DNA of 64,000 nt from Lentinus brumalis (lineage: Eukaryota > Basidiomycota > Agaricomycetes > Polyporales > Polyporaceae). The position numbers and the translations under genes were made by a program. Shown piece after piece: positions 11,364 to 23,604 of this stretch. The DNA is taken from assembly GCA_001792895.1 (NCBI GenBank), contig MARA01000001.1:1116001-1180000 (forward strand). The letters run 5' to 3'. A model generated the notes under the pieces. That model was not told the DNA's origin and did not search any database. It saw only the letters and a list, made by a program, of their open reading frames with translations. Position 1 is the stretch's first letter. The number at the start of each line of letters is the position of its first letter.

Positions 11364-14300
11364 CTATGCACGCTCAGGCGCAGGGACATCCGTCTTCCCT
11401 TTCGCCAGGATCTGCGGGCGCCCCACCAGTGCCTCCACGAGCTCCCGGTGGCCCTCCCACCACGCCTTCTTGCCTCTCCGGTTCTTCATGTCCGCGTGCT
11501 CGACCATGTCCTGCACGGGCACCCACTCCACGGACGTGCCCTGGACCGTGATGATCGCAGCGCTCTCGGGCGGCGCCTGCTTCGACCGGGACTGCTGCTT
11601 GAGCAGCTGCTCGTGGTGCTTCTCGACGAAGTTCATGCACTTGAGCGAGAGCCGCACTGCACGCGTGCGGTCCGTCGGCGACGGTATACCACCCTGCAGC
11701 GTGTGCCCGAGGGAGGCGGAGCGAGAGTCGAAGAGCGCCCCACCTTCCTCCTTGAACATCTTCGTTATCACCTCCGTCGTGTACACATCGGACGAGACCT
11801 CGTTCCTGAGACATATTAGCGACAACCGGGACACTGTCTGGCAGAGTAGTCACCTGATAACCAGTCGACCTTCATTCTTCCCCTTCGCGTCTAATGCGTA
11901 TCTCCGCTTGAGGAACTTGACGTCGTTCCGGAGCATGTCGAGGTCAATGCCGCGCTCTGGTGTGTACACGATGCAAGCGCCAGTCTGTAAAACCGACCTG
12001 TCAGCATCATGAAGGATTTTCCGCCGAGGCCAACGCACAGCTAGGGCACCCATAGTGGCGATGTATCCACACTTGCCACCTTGCGTCTCCACGACAAAGA
12101 CCCGATTGCGGCTGGCAGACGCACTCTGCTTGATCGCATCGCATGCATCGACGAGAGCATTGAGACTTGTGTCGCTGCCCAGACTGAACTCCGTCATCGG
12201 GACATTGTTCGAGATCGTCGCGGGCAAGTGCACCATCGGGATATTGAACGCTGGGTAGTGCTTCCTTCCTTGCTCCAGGATCTGCAGCGAGCTGAACGCC
12301 TCGAAGCCACCAATCATGATCAACGCGTGGTAATTATACTGCTGGAACTTGGCCGCGACCGCGCCGAGGTCGACGTCGGGCAACTTGCGGTTTGTGCCGA
12401 GCTCGGACCCGCCGCGCGTCGTCCAGTTGTCGACGCCTAGCCAGGAGAGCTGGTGCACATTGTCATCGAGCAAACCCACGAAGCCGTTGTGGATGGCGAA
12501 TGGCTTGTGCCCTTGGCGGATGCAGTACCGTACTATCGCCCGCGTTGCAGCATTCATACCACCCGCAGGAGCACCGATGCTTGAGACTCTCGTTAGTTGG
12601 ACGAAGAGATGATGTCACCTCAAAACTCACTGCATGATTGCGACGCGCATCCGCTGAAGCACGGGATTAGCTTGAACTGCAACTACGTCCGCTCGCAGAA
12701 CTCACGAGGTGATGCGGAAGCCTGGGCTCGTTTTCGAGCCTGGAGGTCGCGAAGAAGCCCTGCAGACTCTCCCGGAACTCCGGGTCGCGCAGAGACATCG
12801 CCTTCTCGAAGTCCTTCTCCGAAATCGCCTGTGCAACCTCCCGGGTCTGCCACATTTCCCAGAACCAGATGCCGTGGTCAGATCGCCGGACATGGATCGC
12901 GATAGTGCAGACGTACCATCTTGACCGCCTCCATCAAGGGCACACGGGTGATCTTGTTCTCCCGGACTCCGATCATGTATGACGGCGTGTCTGGAGTTGC
13001 ATCCAACAGCGCCTCGACAGCTTCGATACCTTGCAATGTGGGCTGTCATGAGTGCAGGGACTTCAGTCGCGACCCTTTCTCATAAGTCACCAAAAACGCA
13101 CCAAGATTCGGTCAAATGCGCAAGGCCTGCCACCACGTTGAGTGTGGCCCAGGGTAGTGACACGAGTGTCCAAGCCAAGACGTTCCGAGAGGATGTCCTT
13201 GACCTGCTCTGCTCGGATCGGCTGCAACTTCGAATCCAGTGCTCCCTCCGCGACAATGACAATCGTCTTGCGCTTGCCTATGTCACGATGCTGCACGAGG
13301 GTCAATACCTAGAGTGGGTGGCCCTGGGATGCAACGTACACTTTGTATCATCGTACACATCTCATCCGCCCACTTGTCCGCATCCGGAGGGTTCTCGGGG
13401 ATGAAAACGAAGTCTGCGCCACAGCTGGCATATACCTGTGAGCTGCGACCACTATGACTGCATTGCCGTTCCCGTACCTGACCGCTGCCATGAGCGCAAG
13501 CCATCCACAGTGCCGGCCCATGACCTCGAGCACGAACGCCCGCGAGTGCGAGTACGCCGTGGAATTGATGTTGTCAATGGACTCGCAGATCCGGTGCAGC
13601 GCAGTCGGCGCGCCGATGGTGAGGTCCGTCATAGACATGTCGTTGTCAATGGAGCCGACGAGTCCAACGATCTTGAGGTGTGCGTGCTTGGTCGCCTGCT
13701 CGTCGGTGATCTTCCCCTCGTTATGGAGCTCGTTCACAAGCCCGGGCCATTCTGCGCGGAAGACGTCTGCGCCTGTGAGCGACCCGTCTCCGCCGCAGAC
13801 AACGAGCGCGTCGATGCCCTCCTTGATCATGTTGTGTGCGCCGGTGAGACGGCCTTCGCGAGTGCGGAACGCGACAGAGCGTGCGGTACCAATCAGCGTG
13901 CCACCCTACAAACCGCCCTGTCTTCAGTCAACCAAGTCGCGTTGGGAGCCAGGAGAAGAGGCTCACTTCAGAGAACCACCCGCGCACATCGTCCCAGCCG
14001 ACGCGAACGATATACCGGCCCTTCAGGGTCCTGCCGCCGGGATGGTCGCCCGTCCCGTCCTTGAGGAGCTCTCCATCGCCGAACCGGAGGTTATGGACAA
14101 AGCCTTCTGTTTCCTGCGACTCTGTCCCCTTCACGCGAGGGCTTGTGGGGCCCTTTTCTGCGACGCTGCTGGTGTGGCGATGGCCTTCGGAGTTGCCGCG
14201 CACGAGCCCCTCGTACCCCTCACGGACGATCCACGTCTCGCACCCTCTGCGAGCACCCGTACATGAGCATCCCCCAGTCAAGCACCCCAGCGTGATACGG

Positions 14301-14410
14301 ACTTACTTGATAATCGCTGTCTTCACGACCGCGCGCACCACTGCATTCATTCCCGCACTGTCTCCTCCCGACGTCAGGACCGCGACCTTCATCTTCTTGC
14401 CGTTCGACAT
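11364..14410 (-). CDS. PFK1: ATP-dependent 6-phosphofructokinase
   Basis: A multi-exon minus-strand gene starts [20 protein letters not shown] (14,410) and ends at 11,364. The N-terminal half is catalytic: [10 protein letters not shown] binds ATP/Mg, [16 protein letters not shown] holds the catalytic aspartate, and [10 protein letters not shown] binds fructose 6-phosphate. The C-terminal half repeats the fold ([54 protein letters not shown]); in fungi this half has become the allosteric site for fructose 2,6-bisphosphate. The enzyme commits fructose 6-phosphate to glycolysis in the cytosol. Duplicated halves and length fit the eukaryotic enzyme. Basidiomycetes usually have one PFK gene, unlike the two subunits of S. 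cerevisiae. The region just upstream (14,411-14,675) is a short divergent promoter shared with the Wss1-like gene. Confidence 0.93.
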
Positions 14411-14675
14411 GGTGAGGGTAGACGTCTAGGAGACCCAAGGGGTCTTCTGGGTAGTCAAGGTAGGTTTTGACTGGGTGATATCGTCAGATAGTGTGGCGAA
14501 CGTGCGAGGAGAAAGAGCGAATGGGTCGAGATCTTGGCCTGCCAATCTGAGACTGCCTGATTCAGAGGCGCGCGCGCGCGACGCGACCGAGGCGCGTCGC
14601 GGTCTTACCACTCTACCTCCACAACTGCGGCCGGCGCAATAACCTGCATATACCCGCCGCGTCTCACACTCCAGG

Positions 14676-16738
14676 ATGGTTCATGTCAGGCTCAACGAGC
14701 GCGAAACGAATCCCAACCCCCACATCAACTTCATTACGCCGTTGAGAATGGCGGATCCAGCGGCGGAGGAAGAGGCGAGACAGCTCCTCCGTGCATTGGC
14801 CGCGCAAGTTCGCCCTATTATGAAAGCGCAGGGCTTCACGGTGAACAGCTTTGAAGAGGTGAGTGGTAAGCCGCGAACCTTGTGTGATGGAGCAGCCTAG
14901 AGACACGGCGAGGGCAGTACGAGCATAACCAAGTCTTCGCCGGGCGCAATTGGAACAATGGCGAGACCATAGGTAAGAGTTCATCCTCTGATAGCGTTAC
15001 TACGATGCCTAGGCAACGTGTTTCTGACATGTACGCTTTCAGAGCTGGTCTTGCGCGGGGCGGGGGGAAACTTCTTGCCCATGTCTTGGTTGTTGAGTAC
15101 TCTCTGCCACGAGGTGCGTATGCCGATGTCATGCTATATAACCTCCGAAGCTTACATCCAAGTCGCGCCAGCTAGCTCACATCAAGGTGAGAGCCCGCGC
15201 GCACACTGCTCCGCTGCGTATCTCAACTCCCCTGCCAAGTAGCACATGAATCACGGTCCGGCATTCCAGGCATTGTGGACGAAACTCCGGAACGACGTGA
15301 GGGACCTTCAAAGTAAAGGTTATTACGGAGATGGTGAAGTACGCTCAATGTCTCTGTTGAACCTTTCACTGATCGCCGTCACGTAGGATATTGGTCGTCG
15401 GGCACTCGTCTTGCGGATTCCGCGCGTATGAGCGGCCAAGGATTGGAAGCCGGCGACTTACCAGAGTATATGGTGCGTGATACCCTTTATGCATGGGCCG
15501 TTCATGGTCGTTTGACATCGGCCTCAGTGTGGCGGGGCGCAATCTCGCACCCGTCCAACTGCCGTGAGACGACGCAAGACTCGGAGCCAAGCTGGTCCAT
15601 CGAACCATACCGGCGCTCAGACTGCTAAGAAGCGCAAAGCTGGGTCTCGCGTCACCGCGAAAGGATTGTTTCAAGGCGCTGGTAAAGCCTTAAACGAGGA
15701 TGTGGAAGACGAAGAGCAGAAGAAAGCTGGTACAGGCTTCCGGAAGAAGGCTGGCAGGTCAGCATGGTGTTCAAACGGTATCGTAAAGTCGCTGATTGAT
15801 TATCAACGTCCAGCAAGAGAGCTAGAGAGGAACGCGCACTTGCTGCAGAACGACGCTTGTTGGCGCTTCAGGCCAAAGGTGCGTGGAAGGGGTTCATCGC
15901 GAGACCAACACGCGTGCCTGTCTGACCATACTTCTCAGCCGGTAACGCAAGTACTGTATCCAAGGACGAGTCCGACGACGACGAGCAAGACTCGGATTAC
16001 GAAGATGTTCCTGAGACAGACCAGGACCGCCGTCATGCCGTGCTCGATTCCGCAGACAAGACAGAACTCGACGGTTTGAAGGCGTGGCAGCGCGACTACT
16101 CTTCTGATTTCATTTTCCCTCCCGTTGCCTCTTCGTCTGGAGCTGCTTCGCCGCCGGGGGGTTCCACCTCGTCAAATCCAACTCGGAAGCATCTGACGCG
16201 TACACTCCCGGACCTGGGGACGATAGAACTGTCCTCTGACGAAGAACAGGGTCCTCAAGGCTGTGATACGCAGCTGCTCCCACGAGGAGGCACCGCCGCA
16301 AGCTCATCTACCGTGCCCTTATTGACATCAAAGCAGCGGGAGGAACGGTCGGTTGCTGCCAGCGATGCGGGGAGGCATAGCTCTGAGACCTCGTCCGCGA
16401 AGAAACAACAGAAGTTACCGTACGGAAACCTCGTACAGGACGAAATCAAGGGCAGGACGAGGGAATCATTAGGTATGACAGGCCCGGGTAAGCGGCTGGG
16501 CGGTGCACCCTCAAATCACAGCGGTCTCGTACGGGCTTCGCCTCGAGTCGAAGACAGGCCCACGACGTCGGAGACTCCCTGGAGCTGTGCGGTGTGCACT
16601 TTGTAAGCCACATTCAGTCTTTCTTCAGCGTTTGTCCTGATCGCACAACTTCTCAGGCAAAACGAACCAGCCCATCTCGCATGTGCCGCTTGTGCAACAC
16701 CTCGCGGCGAGTCTGTTTGGACCGGAAACGCTGTGTGA
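14676..16738 (+). CDS. WSS1: WLM-domain metalloprotease, Wss1/SPRTN-like
   Basis: The protein starts MVHVRLNERETNPNPHINFI and carries the WLM domain (GRNWNNGETIELVLRG, FLPMSWLLSTLCHE). The zinc site HELAHIKHMNHGPAF is assembled from three exons; the middle one is a 15-nt micro-exon (15,172-15,186) coding LAHIK. The tail is basic and disordered. It has an acidic SUMO-interaction-like motif (GTIELSSDEEQ, near 16,220), a possible Cdc48-binding SHP-like segment (GMTGPGKRLGG) and a C-terminal RanBP2-type zinc finger (WSCAVCTL, then QNEPAHLACAACATPR after an intron; C-x2-C-x10-C-x2-C). Wss1 is a nuclear DNA-dependent protease that removes DNA-protein crosslinks with Cdc48 and SUMO. All catalytic residues are present. 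Stop TGA is at 16,736-16,738. Confidence 0.88.
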
Positions 16739-17027
16739 ATGGTCCTATTTCGTCAGCGGTGGCTTTGCCACGCCGAACACTCCCTTGTCCAGCATGTATG
16801 GAGCCGCAATACAATCGGCTGGAGCTTATGTAGAGGATACCTGATGTAGCAATACGATGCACGTTGTTCTAGTAGTAGTACAAAAGATCACAGAGGACAC
16901 AGTTGAAAGCATGAGTCCGAGCCACAGGTTGTTGGCGCGCCTTGGTTACGGAGTCATTGATCAGTAGCGCCAGCACCTGGATGCGAATATCAGCAAGAAG
17001 TTCTCCTGCTCAGATGGGTTGTGAAAC

Positions 17028-17823
17028 TTACAACAGCTCGTAGTGCTCGACGGAATGCTCCTGGCCGCCAAATGGCACGCTGGCACCACGCTGTGCAGAT
17101 ACTCATGAGATCGATGCACCTCATAAGTCGGCATAGATGACTTACCAGATGAGCACCAGCCTTGCCGGGGACCTTCACGCCGTTGACGTTAGCGATGGCA
17201 TGGTAGAGCTTCGAGCCATCCTCCTCGTATCCGCCCTCAACCGGGCGGCGACCGGGAGGGACTTGGCCGCGCGACGTAGGGACCCACTCCATGGTGTTTG
17301 GATCGAACGGGAGGAGATCGTACCGTCCCTGGTGCTCAAGCTCACGTCCACCATACGCCACACGGGGCGGAGGGTTGAAAGACGGCACGATCTTGCACGG
17401 ATGGACGGAGCGCTCGAAGATCACGCTGCCGAGGTAGACGGGAGTGCGTCCATCGGCATCGTATGAGGCAGGCGGACCCGCCTGTTGGGCCGGGAAGGGC
17501 GTGGTGTTGCTCAGAGGCACACGGAAGCCGGAGGGAGGAGGCTGAGTGTACCCTGGAGGAGCGGGAGAGGGACCGCGGGAGATGGGGTGTCCACCGAGGA
17601 TAGGAGGGATGGGCATGTGTCCGATCCCACCATGGATAGGCTGTTGTGCAAATGGGATGCCATGCGAGGCAGAGGGAACGCCGTGCGCGGCACCCTCCTT
17701 GTCCTTCTTGTCCTTCTTGTCCTTCTTATCTTTCTTGTCCTTCTTCCACTTCTTCTCGCTACCGGAAGAGGAGGACGAAGAAGACGAAGACGAAGAGTTA
17801 CTACGGCGGCGGTTGTGACCCAT
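17028..17823 (-). CDS. DUF3421 (DM9-like) protein with Ser- and Lys-rich N-terminus
   Basis: The ATG at 17,821-17,823 opens MGHNRRRSNSSSSSS, followed by a lysine/aspartate tandem repeat (KKDKKDKKD, 17,700-17,760) and a Pro/Gly-rich linker. The folded part reads PVYLGSVIFERSVHPCKIVP, RYDLLPFDPNTMEWVP, GQVPPGRRPVEGGYEEDGSK and LYHAIANVNGVKVPGKAGAH, the DUF3421/DM9 pattern (W-P...G-VP-GA--GG---DG--LY-ARA---G---PGK). An intron then joins the last exon, RGASVPFGGQEHSVEHYELL, ending at TAA 17,028-17,030. DM9 proteins elsewhere are lectin-like; the fungal role is not known. The start is supported by the position of the upstream promoter and by the absence of an upstream in-frame extension. Confidence 0.75.
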
Positions 17824-18516
17824 AGCTGATATGCTCCTCGCGGGGGTGATGATGGACTTGAGGAGGGATGTTGTTGTGTACTCTGTGATCTGAGGGGTGG
17901 ACTGTGGTATTGCTCTGGTGGAGGTTCTTATACAAGCTTGGATCGATCACAGCCACAGTACTGTACTAGGATTGAGGCGGTGCGCGTCAACTGGTTACGT
18001 GGTTCGCGCGCCGGCACTGCCCAGATGGCGCCCGTATTGATACACCGGGACATACGAGTCTACTCTCGCGAGATACACCCGACCGTATTCAGCATGGGTG
18101 CATAGTCGTGTAGAGGGAGCCTTCAAGTCTTGGTATGGTACAACCCGCAAACAAATCAAAGGTCTCAAGGCGTCGCAGCCTGAGATGCACTACCGCTTCA
18201 AGGCTTCATCGCCCGCCCACTGTGAAGCCTCCGCCGACTGGCGAGTATACTTTGCAAATATCCAGCAAACTCGGAAACATCCGGACAGACGTCCAGGGCG
18301 CGATATCAACGGATTGAAGTGGCAACATCTCACGACGACCGAGTTTGCCCTGAATGAATGCATACTCCCAACCACAATAGACGATGACGCATTTCCTTCA
18401 TAATGGCAAAGCACAAGACTGGATCATAGTACAAGAGCGGTTACGGGGCGCCCACCGGGAAGGTTCGCCTCGATGTCAGCAATCAACGCGCATGCGTCTG
18501 CAGTGTACGCGGTTCG
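17824..18516. other. Intergenic region, no supported gene
   Basis: This is the promoter side of the DUF3421 gene and the downstream side of the BRO1 gene, which is on the same strand. Open frames of about 100 codons on the plus strand (18,098-18,403) show no domain, signal peptide or splice logic. I do not call a gene. Confidence 0.3.
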
Positions 18517-21500
18517 TCACCCCCTCCGTGGGGACGGCATTGGCAGCTCCATGGTTTCCCACTCGTTCGAGTCTGGAGGAGGCAAGGCGGTGCGCGGAGT
18601 ACGCACCCGATGGCCTGGAAATCGCCGCGGCGGTGCTCTGGCAGGAGGTTGCTCGGACTGCATTGCTTCTGCAGGCGGTGTCTCGGGAGTAGCTGCGCGG
18701 GGCGGAGTGGCTGATGCGGGCTGGGAGATAGTAAGCTCTTCCATAGCACGTGTCAATGTGCTGTGCATTTCGAAGGTCAAGTGCGTGAGCCATGCTGTCA
18801 TGCGTGGGGAGACGAGCCAGAGAGCTAGTGCGAACGAACCTGATTTCGTTCCTCCGCTGATTTACCCATTCCTTGCACGCGTCCCTGAACTGCGAGAGAA
18901 TCACAGCAAAGTCATTGTAGAACTGCGTGATGTGCCTTGTCAAAATGTGCCCAATTAACTTCGGAGATAGAAGGCGTACCTTCAGCCCTTCCTCTAGGTT
19001 CCGAACAACCTCCTTGTACTTGTGATAGGCAAGATCAAGGGACTGCAGGGCACGTTCGCGCGCCTTGACGACTGCGTCTTCCTGCCGCGATTGCACAAAT
19101 GCCGAGTGGCGCTCCTGTGCCATCGGAAGTGGTCATTGACTCTGTGAAAAACAGCATCCTCACAAGGCTAGAAGCACGAACCTGCACCGCCTTCAGGATG
19201 TCCTCTTGTTTGCGTGCGTCTTCCTCGAGCTGCGCGCGGAATTTGTCAAACTTAGACAGCTCTTCGTCGAGGATGTCTTCGAACATCGCCGGCTGCACGT
19301 TCACCCACTGCTCCATACCCGATGCGGCTTTCAGGATGCGAGGTGTTATGTCATCGGAAGCCGCTAAGCGTTTCACTCTGGCGACCAAGTCGGCCCTAGA
19401 CTTCGCCATATCGTCCAGCTTCTCTAGGAGAACACGAAGAGCACGCGCATGCATCCTGGTGAGATCACCGCCCGCGGACGCTGTTCGGTGACTTTGAGGT
19501 ACCGTAGAAGACGGTATGGACGCCTCTAGGTCAGCCTATCCAGATAAATCATTTGTCAGCGACCACGCAGAGACACGCCCGTGAAAATACTGACCTCCGA
19601 CCAGGTGAGCTGGCTGATATTGTCCTCCCACTCCTCCCACTTCTGCCGGACGAGCTCATCGCTATCTCCGGCCTGTTGAAGGATGGCGCGGTATTTCTCC
19701 GCCTTCTCGATCAACTCTTTGTTGGCCTCGTGGGACGGGAGGCGTGCTGCACCGGAGTGGCTCCCACGGAATGCTTCATCTTCATCCGCCTCCTGATCGA
19801 GGATGTCCATTGCCTGTGGGGCACAGTGAGCTCCAGAAGGCGATATTGCATCCATGACAGCGGAGAATCTGACCTCGTCGAGGAGCGCAGTAACATGCTT
19901 CGCCAGTGTCTGTACGTCACGTATGGACGTCTCGACTCGCTCAGGGCCGCTTTCGAGCCGCACTTCTTCGGCCTTCTTCACTAAACTTGGAGGCAGGCCG
20001 ATTGGTCGATCCAGGGCGTCCAGTGCAGCTGGAAGGTTGAGTCTCTCCAGAGTGCTGACATGGCAAGGGCGAGGCAGCAAATCGATTCAGAGCCCCACCT
20101 ACGGTTTGACGGGAAGGTGGCATACCTCGCGATATTATTATCCAAATGTCGAACGCGATCCATCACTTCATCCTTGATCCAATTCTGCTTCCTGTCGGTG
20201 TAAATGTCTGTGAGGTAATTTAGCTCGGCATACATGAGCACCAGCGAAATAAAGGTACCGATAGCAAGGCGTGCGCCCCATCCGAGGAGCTCCCCGAATA
20301 TAACGGCATCGTTGCCGACGACTGCCTTCGGATCCTGCAGTCCTGGGTCGACGATGGGTTGCGCCATCGCCACTTCCGCAATCGCCGGAAGAGCGGATGC
20401 CGGCGGTACGTCTTGATGATAGATGAGATCGTTATCGCGTTCAGCACGGGCGATATTCTTCTGAACGATGTCGAGGAGTGACTGTGGGATGACAAGGTTA
20501 ATATTGACTGGTCTGATCGGACAGAAGATCGGAATTAAAAGATGATCACCTTGATATCTTGCTGCACGGGGACCGTTGCGCCTCCTCGTCTAGCGGTCTC
20601 ATAACCCTTCTTCGCGAGGGCTTGGGCTTCCGTGAGCCGTGAGATCTCGTAGCCGTACCTGTTATACGCACGTTATCAGTACAGCCGAACCAGGGTGTGC
20701 TCAATACGTACTTGTGTGCCTCGAGGTCCTCGAGACTCTTTCGGTACTGTGCGGCGGCCTGGAAATGTAGCGACTTGGTTTCCATCTGTGCCACCCACGA
20801 CTACACATTGATTGTGAGCAATATTCCGGGTATGTAGCAGGCGCACTCACGGAAGGAAATATGTGCCTGATCGAAGCATCCTTGATGTGAGTGAGAGCGG
20901 AGCCATAGAACGAGGATACCTAGAGCGCCAGGGATCAGTCGACTATTCAATCAAACTTTCTTCCATCCGTACTTTGGCTGCGAGCTTCGCAATCAGTCCA
21001 TTCTTGTAATTATCTGACAATGTCTCAGTTGATAGAAGCAGAGGAAGACGAGGAGACGCGTACCCATCACGGCTCGCTGCCACACACATTCCTGCGCTTG
21101 CGCGAGCATCAAGAACTCTAAGCCCCTGACAAAGGGCTCTGTCAGCTCGAGCGGCGCATCATCCGGCGGCAGCGATCCCCGCAGCTGCGGCACAGCGGTA
21201 GCCGACAGATAGTTGAAAGTGCCAGCTGCATTCTAACGGCGGAATTAGTCTCGAAGATCAAAACCGCAAGAAGACGGTCCACCTGATAGAACTTGATGGC
21301 TTGCTTCAACCCATGCGGCGTCGTTCGATCCTCAGCAGCGCCCAGCTGAGAATAAAGTGCGGAAAGGTTGAAAAGTACACCGGCGCGTTCGTATACCAGA
21401 TTATTGTATGTTTCGGGTAAAGCAGAGCTGTTGAATACTGGTGCGTATGGGATCTCGAGCCCGATCTGCATTGAAGTGCGTCAGCGTCGCACAGATATGC

Positions 21501-21825
21501 AAAAACAAAGGCCACAGTGCCACTCACGTCAGGTGGCAGTTTTGTCAGAATAAAAACGAGCTGCGCATGATAGCTTCAGAACATGAGTTGCTCGCAGCAC
21601 TACAGAAGCTGCAGTGTGGCCATCATACCTGATCAATGCATTGACACGATCGATGTGGACCGTGATGCTTACAACTTCAGCGCGAAGTTTCTCCCACTGG
21701 CCGATGTCCCATCTGTACGCGTCCGGGTGGGTATCCGTGTAGTGCGTCAGAATGTACTCTCGCACCGCCTCGCGAAGCGGTACTACGTATGTTTTCTTGA
21801 AAGGGACCGGGAGCTGATTTGGCAT
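18517..21825 (-). CDS. BRO1-domain protein, PalA/Rim20 type (ambient pH signalling)
   Basis: A long multi-exon gene with ATG at 21,823-21,825: MPNQLPVPFKKTYVVPLREA. The BRO1 domain follows: GLEIPYAPVFNSSALPETYN, VLFNLSALYSQLG, GLKQAIKFYQ, LAQAQECVWQRAV, SWVAQMETKSLHFQAAAQYR. After it comes the V-shaped (ALIX/LYPxL-binding) helical region with IYTDRKQNWIKDEVMDR, LDEAMDILDQEADEDEAFRG and EEWEDNISQLTWSEADLEAS, then a short proline-rich tail. The NVLFNLAALYSQL-like block and the YADR-like segment resemble fungal PalA/Rim20 more than yeast Bro1. PalA binds ESCRT-III Vps32 and the YPxL motifs of PacC, bringing PacC to its protease on endosomes. Bro1 (ESCRT/Doa4 recruitment) is the alternative. Confidence 0.85.
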
Positions 21826-22158
21826 CGCGGACGTTACGAGCAAGCGACGCTCTGAGGAGGTGACGCTGTGAGTAAGCTCAAGTGCGGCAGTGCTCGGTCT
21901 GGGCGAGAGGCAGTCGTCCGCTCGACAGAGGTGGTGGTCTGAACCAAGATGTGCGCGCGCTTCAGAAGCACTTCGGAGTTGCGTCAACACAGCTGTGACA
22001 TATTGCTGTGACATCACCGGCCAATTTAGCTCGCTTAAGCTCGCCACGACTTCTCCGAGTCCAGGCTCTTTGTTGTTTGTGAATACCTGGCAGAGAAGAC
22101 TCACTAGACTTTCTGATCACTTACCTGGCTGCTTCGCCAACGAGTCTCCGGGATTCTC

Positions 22159-22772
22159 ATGGAGTCAGTGCCGCTGCGAGAAGCGCATCTCCAGTTCGAA
22201 CAGCCTTGGGAGGTTAGTAAGTACTGTGTTGTCGACTTCTTCTGCATGATAGTGTCCTAATTGCTCTCAAAATGCTACAGAAGCTCCCATCCGTGATTTC
22301 TGAGTTGAGTAGCGTGAGCGCTCCTCCAGCGGCTCTTGAGGTGTATACGGACTTGCCATCAAGTGAGTCGTCATCCGCCATGTCCACAGGCTCGGCCTCA
22401 GGGAAAGCGGCGGACCCATGCGCTGGAAGATAACAGTACATGCTTACAGTCCGTTGCAGAGCAAACAGATCCATCCCTCAGAGACCGCGAATTGCAGCAA
22501 CGTCTATCCTCAAATTAAGTATGGCTGCTGAACATCAGGATACGCTGCATGAGCTCGGAACGTCGCATCCGAGTCGCCGGCAAACTCCAGACGCCCTGCT
22601 CATCCAGTCTTCGGCTTCGGACGTAGGGCTTGAGGGCGGAGGAAGTACCCGCGAACAGTTCTCGAGCGCTGAGCACCTCGCCCGCGGACACGAGGACTTG
22701 AAACGGCAGAAGTCTACCGGGGTCGCTACGGTAGGTCTTCCCATCTTGTCCCCGCTCAAGGAAGACGCTTGA
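22159..22772 (+). CDS. Small hypothetical protein, divergent from the BRO1 gene
   Basis: A probable three-exon gene. Exon 1 (22,159-22,212) reads MESVPLREAHLQFEQPWE and ends at a GT donor. Exon 2 starts at 22,281 with KLPSVISELSSVSAPPAAL and runs to a strong GTGAGT donor near 22,351. An acceptor near 22,448 would connect in phase to a last exon ending LPILSPLKEDA at TGA 22,770-22,772. The sequence is polar and probably disordered (HQDTLHELGTSHPS, STREQFSSAEHLARGHEDL). I recognise no domain. Gap 21,826-22,158 would be the shared divergent promoter. The second junction is the weak point; an alternative ends at 22,518. Confidence 0.4.
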
Positions 22773-23021
22773 GAAGGTTCTGTCACTGTTGGATGAAGAT
22801 GTCAGTCTCCCAGGCTGCGGACCCTGTCCATTGATGTCAGATCATGGATAATATACGCCGATAACTTCTTAACACAAGCGCCGTTACGGGTGACGAGGGT
22901 TACGACCCATGAACATCACCCACGCCGATATGCGGATATATACGGGTACCGCTCTCCTTGTTCACGACTCAACCTCCCTCTCCCTCAACCCTGCGCCGTT
23001 CCATCCGCTACGACTTCGACT

Positions 23022-23604
23022 ATGGCCCGCAGCACCCGCCTTATTGCCTCTGCCAAGCGCACGTCTACCACCCGGGCCAACAAGTCTGAGGGCACATCTC
23101 CCATTGCGTCCAGCAATGCTAGCACAACCCCCGTAAGTAGCGGCTCCTTTTCTGTCTGCATACCCTGAACCGATTCCCAGCAGACGGGCAACCCTGTGGG
23201 CCAGAGCCAGGTCCCCGTCAACTCCATCCTCCAGACTACTCCGAGCTTCGTACGTTCATGAGTACCGTCGTCCACAGAACTGACGTCTGACTGATGATCA
23301 CAGATTGTGGTTCGTGATGTACTGGACATGACGACGCGTCGAGGGGTGCTTACTCCAACCGTCTCGGTTGTCTTGTTTAGGGTCAGCGCGTCAGCGTCCA
23401 GTTGCGCACCTACATCTGGATCCCGGGCACCGTCATTGGGTTCGCCTTCAGCCAGGTGTGCGACATGCTTATAGTACGCTTTGCTGTAGTGCTGACATGC
23501 TGCGTCAGCAATACTCTAGCTATGTGTACGACATTCAATTTTATGCAGCGGACGGGTCTCGCTCTTGTAGCCGTTTCTTCTCCAGAGATGTCCGCTCAGA
23601 GTAG
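23022..23604 (+). CDS. Small hypothetical protein with possible SH3/Tudor-like barrel
   Basis: Exons 23,022-23,132 (MARSTRLIASAKRTSTTRAN...) and 23,181-23,249 (QTGNPVGQSQVPVNSILQTT) join in phase. The next begins at 23,304 (IVVRDVLDMTTRRG). A very short intron of about 35 nt seems to lead to GQRVSVQLRTYIWIPGTVIG, then a last exon QYSSYVYDIQFYAADGS ends at TAG 23,602-23,604. The total is about 130 aa. The pattern YIWIPGTVIG...YVYDIQF--DG recalls the beta-barrel of Tudor/SH3-like chromatin or RNA readers, but this is only a visual resemblance. No family is recognised. Confidence 0.45.

Noticed and set aside
17695..17765. Tandem repeat gtccttctt, considered as a microsatellite or CRISPR-like array
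   Set aside because: It codes the Lys/Lys/Asp repeat of the DUF3421 protein; there are no spacers.
18098..18403. Plus-strand frame of about 100 codons
   Set aside because: No start context, domain or splice partner; lies between well supported minus-strand genes.
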